Shown here piece after piece: positions 6,264 to 8,074 of a stretch of 8,074 bases of DNA (position 1 is its first letter; every line of letters starts with the position of its first letter). The position numbers were made by a program, and so were the translations under genes. Under the pieces are notes generated by a model that was given only the letters and a program-made list of their open reading frames with translations, had not been told where the DNA came from and did not search any database. This stretch comes from Candidatus Proendomicrobium guianensium (lineage in GTDB: Bacteria; Elusimicrobiota; Endomicrobiia; Endomicrobiales; Endomicrobiaceae): positions 1 through 8,074 of the forward strand of contig WQVR01000033.1 in NCBI GenBank assembly GCA_009785775.1, given 5' to 3'.

Positions 6264-8074
6264 TATCTTGCTCTGGTTGCAGTAAAATTCTGCTCAATAT
6301 AGTTTGAGTTGATATTGGTAAACGTTCTAGACTCGGGCGTAAAAACAAAGCCGGCGGCGCGCGGACGCACTAAAAATTCGCCGCCAAGCCTAAGCCCCGT
6401 AATAACATATTGACCCTGAGGATTAACCCTGTGCGTTGTTCTGTTGACTTCTATTGTTACATTAGTCATCGGCTGGTTATTGTATAGGACACGCCCTGAA
6501 ATTGTTAAATCTGAATTAAAGTTGACAGCTGTGTCTGCCTCTAGCGAAGGTATTACAACAGGGTTGAAAGTTACATTGCTGTTGGGCATTCTGGCGGTAA
6601 CGGTATAGCTTACGCCGTGTTCTAAGTTGCTTATTTCAAAATTGCCGTCAATATCGGTAAAAAATCTTACGGGACGGCCGGTTATGTTAATTTCAGCGCC
6701 GCGCACAGGACGTCCGCCTACGGTTACATTTCCTGTTACCGAGTGTGCGGCACGCGCCATAATAAAGTTTTGGTTTATGGAGTTTTCTCTGACATTAACA
6801 AGAGAAATTGATTCAGGCCTGAAGTTAAAACCGCGCGCATAAGGCCTTATTACGTAATTGCCGTAATGCCCTAAACTGGGTACGCGGAAGTTACCCCTTG
6901 CGTCTGTTTGAGCAGTCGCAACAACCCTGTCTTCTCTGTAAATATTTACTGTAATGTCCCTTGCAGCCACATTACCGACGCCTACATTGCTGATTCTGCC
7001 GGTTACGCTTACAGAGGCGTTAAAGTTTGTATTTGCATGACTTTGCCTGATATTTCTAAGCTCAACCGAAGACGGGTAGAAAGAATACCCTTGCCTGCCT
7101 ACGGTTATAACGGCAGATGAATTTGCCGGAAAAGTAATACCGTACATACCTTGTGCATTTGTCTGCATGACAAAGTTTCCGTTTGCAAAAACATTAGCGC
7201 CTACAACAGGCATACCGCCTGCGCTTACGCGCCCTGAAACAACAAATAAAGGTTGAAAATCAACACGGGATTCACGTGCAGTGCCGGTAAAATCTACTCT
7301 GGATGTTCTAAAAGTCATGTCCGGATGTTCTATAGTTACCGTGTGTGCCGTGCCGGGTTCTACACCTGAAATTACATACTGCCCGTCGGCGCCCGTAACA
7401 GCGGTAGCGCCTGAAGGTAATAGTGTTACTGTAGCTCCGGCAATTCTGATATCTCTGTATCCTACAAACCCTCTAACAACATTGCGGGCATAGTTACCTT
7501 CTATAACGATACTTCTGGTTCTGTTGTTTACATTTCTTAACCTTGTTTCGCCAAACACAAACCCTTGTGCCTGCGTTCTTACTATGTAGGTTCCGCCAAG
7601 GCGGGCATTGTTAAAAGCAAATTCTCCGGCGACATTTGTTGTAAGCGTTGCCAGCGGCGTTCTATCATTTTGAGCGTCAAAAAACATAACTTGCGCACCG
7701 GCTATGGGCGCGCCTCTTCTTATTACAACTCTGCCCGAAAGCGTTAACGCGTCTGGTCGAACAGGTGCCTGAGGCGGCGTTATCTGTGCGGGTAATGTAA
7801 CAGCTTGCACAGGCGGTTGCGGCGTAACAGGAGGCTCTACACGCACAACCGGTGCCGGCGTTGGAGGGACAACAGGTGTTACTTCCACAACACGCGCGGG
7901 TGGCGCAACCTGCGGCGGAGGCGCTGTAGGCAAAACAGGTGCCGTCGGCATAGGCATAGGTGTTACTTCCGCAGGCAAAGTCACCGGACGGGCAACAGGC
8001 GTTGCCGGCGGCGTGGGCGTCTCTACGCGCACAACAGGTGCCGGCGTTGGAGGAACAACAGGTGTTACTTCCAC
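6263..8074 (-). CDS. Secreted-type protein with proline-rich stalk and six carboxypeptidase-regulatory-like repeats, 5' end outside the window
   Basis: The visible 603 residues are the C-terminal part of a longer protein. The first codon in view is a GTG that encodes Val inside a repeat, not a start. Residues 1-109 are a Pro/Val/Thr/Ala-rich stalk. Residues 110-603 hold six units of about 80 residues, starting near 110, 196, 277, 354, 442 and 522. Units open with a [LV]xxSGRV-like strand, carry a turn such as DGQYVISG or DIDGNFEIS, and most have a GFxFxPxS...NFxA-like ending (GYSFYPSS, GFNFRPES, GFVFTPES). This is the carboxypeptidase-regulatory-like/Ig-like beta-sandwich pattern common in extracellular bacterial proteins. 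There is no Lys, Cys or Trp in the visible part. No LPXTG, C-terminal membrane helix or obvious type IX sorting domain follows the last repeat. The signal peptide would lie outside the window. An extracellular adhesive, structural or carbohydrate-contacting role is inference. The TAG shares a base with the aroB start. Confidence 0.85.
   Translation of the reverse strand: MEVTPVVPPTPAPVVRVETPTPPATPVARPVTLPAEVTPMPMPTAPVLPTAPPPQVAPPARVVEVTPVVPPTPAPVVRVEPPVTPQPPVQAVTLPAQITPPQAPVRPDALTLSGRVVIRRGAPIAGAQVMFFDAQNDRTPLATLTTNVAGEFAFNNARLGGTYIVRTQAQGFVFGETRLRNVNNRTRSIVIEGNYARNVVRGFVGYRDIRIAGATVTLLPSGATAVTGADGQYVISGVEPGTAHTVTIEHPDMTFRTSRVDFTGTARESRVDFQPLFVVSGRVSAGGMPVVGANVFANGNFVMQTNAQGMYGITFPANSSAVITVGRQGYSFYPSSVELRNIRQSHANTNFNASVSVTGRISNVGVGNVAARDITVNIYREDRVVATAQTDARGNFRVPSLGHYGNYVIRPYARGFNFRPESISLVNVRENSINQNFIMARAAHSVTGNVTVGGRPVRGAEINITGRPVRFFTDIDGNFEISNLEHGVSYTVTARMPNSNVTFNPVVIPSLEADTAVNFNSDLTISGRVLYNNQPMTNVTIEVNRTTHRVNPQGQYVITGLRLGGEFLVRPRAAGFVFTPESRTFTNINSNYIEQNFTATRAR
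6266..7747 (-). repeat. Six tandem protein domain repeats of about 80 residues
   Basis: Approximate units, in coding order, are 7747-7490, 7489-7247, 7246-7016, 7015-6752, 6751-6512 and 6511-6266. They are diverged at the protein level and show no obvious DNA-level identity, unlike the stalk repeat, so the array looks old. Units 3, 4 and 6 share the closest tail pattern (G[YF]xFxPxS, then an Asn/Ile-rich strand, then NF). Units 1, 2 and 5 vary it (GFVFGETR, DMTFRTSR, NVTFNPVV). Confidence 0.75.
7748..8074 (-). other. Proline-rich stalk segment
   Basis: Codons 1-109 of the visible part of the surface-type gene encode a low-complexity Pro/Val/Thr/Ala/Gln segment built from VEVTPVVPPTP, PVVRVE and VTLPA phrases. 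Such segments are usually extended and act as spacers that span the cell wall or hold domains away from the surface. It ends sharply at the first beta-sandwich unit (LTLSGRV). Confidence 0.8.
7835..8074 (-). repeat. Direct repeat with 186-bp period in the stalk
   Basis: The 54-bp segments 7835-7888 and 8021-8074 differ at only three positions by eye and are spaced exactly 186 bp (62 codons) apart. Both encode VEVTPVVPPTPAPVVRVE. A weaker match (VTLPAEVTP and VTLPAQITP) continues within the unit with a one-codon shift. The upstream copy touches the window edge, so more copies may follow. Confidence 0.85.

Noticed and set aside
8072..8074. GTG at the window edge as the start of the repeat protein
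   Set aside because: It encodes Val within the VEVTPVVPP repeat, whose second copy is internal, and no signal peptide follows. The true start is outside the window.
6263..8074. CnaB-type isopeptide pilin domains
   Set aside because: Such domains need a Lys-Asn bond and there is no lysine in the visible chain.
7835..8074. CRISPR-like array
   Set aside because: Only two copies, a 186-bp period, and the repeat is in frame as coding sequence for a proline-rich stalk.

Overview
The window is a tightly packed, single-direction block of bacterial chromosome. All nine protein genes lie on the minus strand, so the block reads from position 8074 down to 1. In transcription order: a secreted-type multidomain protein (5' end outside the window), aroB, aroQ, gmk, a probable rpoZ, coaC, coaB, a family 4 uracil-DNA glycosylase gene, and priA (3' end outside the window). 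The largest intergenic gap is 25 bp (between gmk and rpoZ). Every other junction overlaps or abuts, by 1, 4, 4, 14, 11, 14 and 0 bases, so translational coupling is likely throughout. I see no convincing promoter, Rho-independent terminator, RNA gene, mobile element or CRISPR array.

Organism: the gmk-rpoZ-coaBC-priA order is a common bacterial core cluster. The cytoplasmic genes are AT-rich and lysine-rich with many AAA runs (hand count: AroB 44 Lys in 364 residues, Gmk 28 in 193). Starts are ATG or GTG and all three standard stop codons occur, so this is genetic code 11. The composition and the arrangement suggest a lineage such as Elusimicrobiota, but this is only an impression and needs a search.

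Regions: 1-1887 is nearly all of the primosomal helicase PriA. 1888-2664 is an Fe-S uracil-DNA glycosylase. 2651-3890 carries the two activities of coenzyme A biosynthesis (Dfp/CoaBC) as two overlapping ORFs in different frames, where most bacteria have one fused gene. 3877-4140 is a probable RNA polymerase omega subunit and 4166-4747 is guanylate kinase. 4744-6263 encodes shikimate steps 2 and 3 (AroB makes 3-dehydroquinate, AroQ dehydrates it). 6263-8074 encodes a proline-rich stalk followed by six carboxypeptidase-regulatory-like/Ig-like beta-sandwich repeats.

Most of the window is ordinary housekeeping. The points worth a second look are: the visible 603 residues of the surface-type protein contain no Lys, Cys or Trp but 52 Arg, in a lysine-rich context; its stalk has a 186-bp tandem repeat running off the edge of the window; and CoaC/CoaB are split next to an A6 run where one base of frame change would fuse them.
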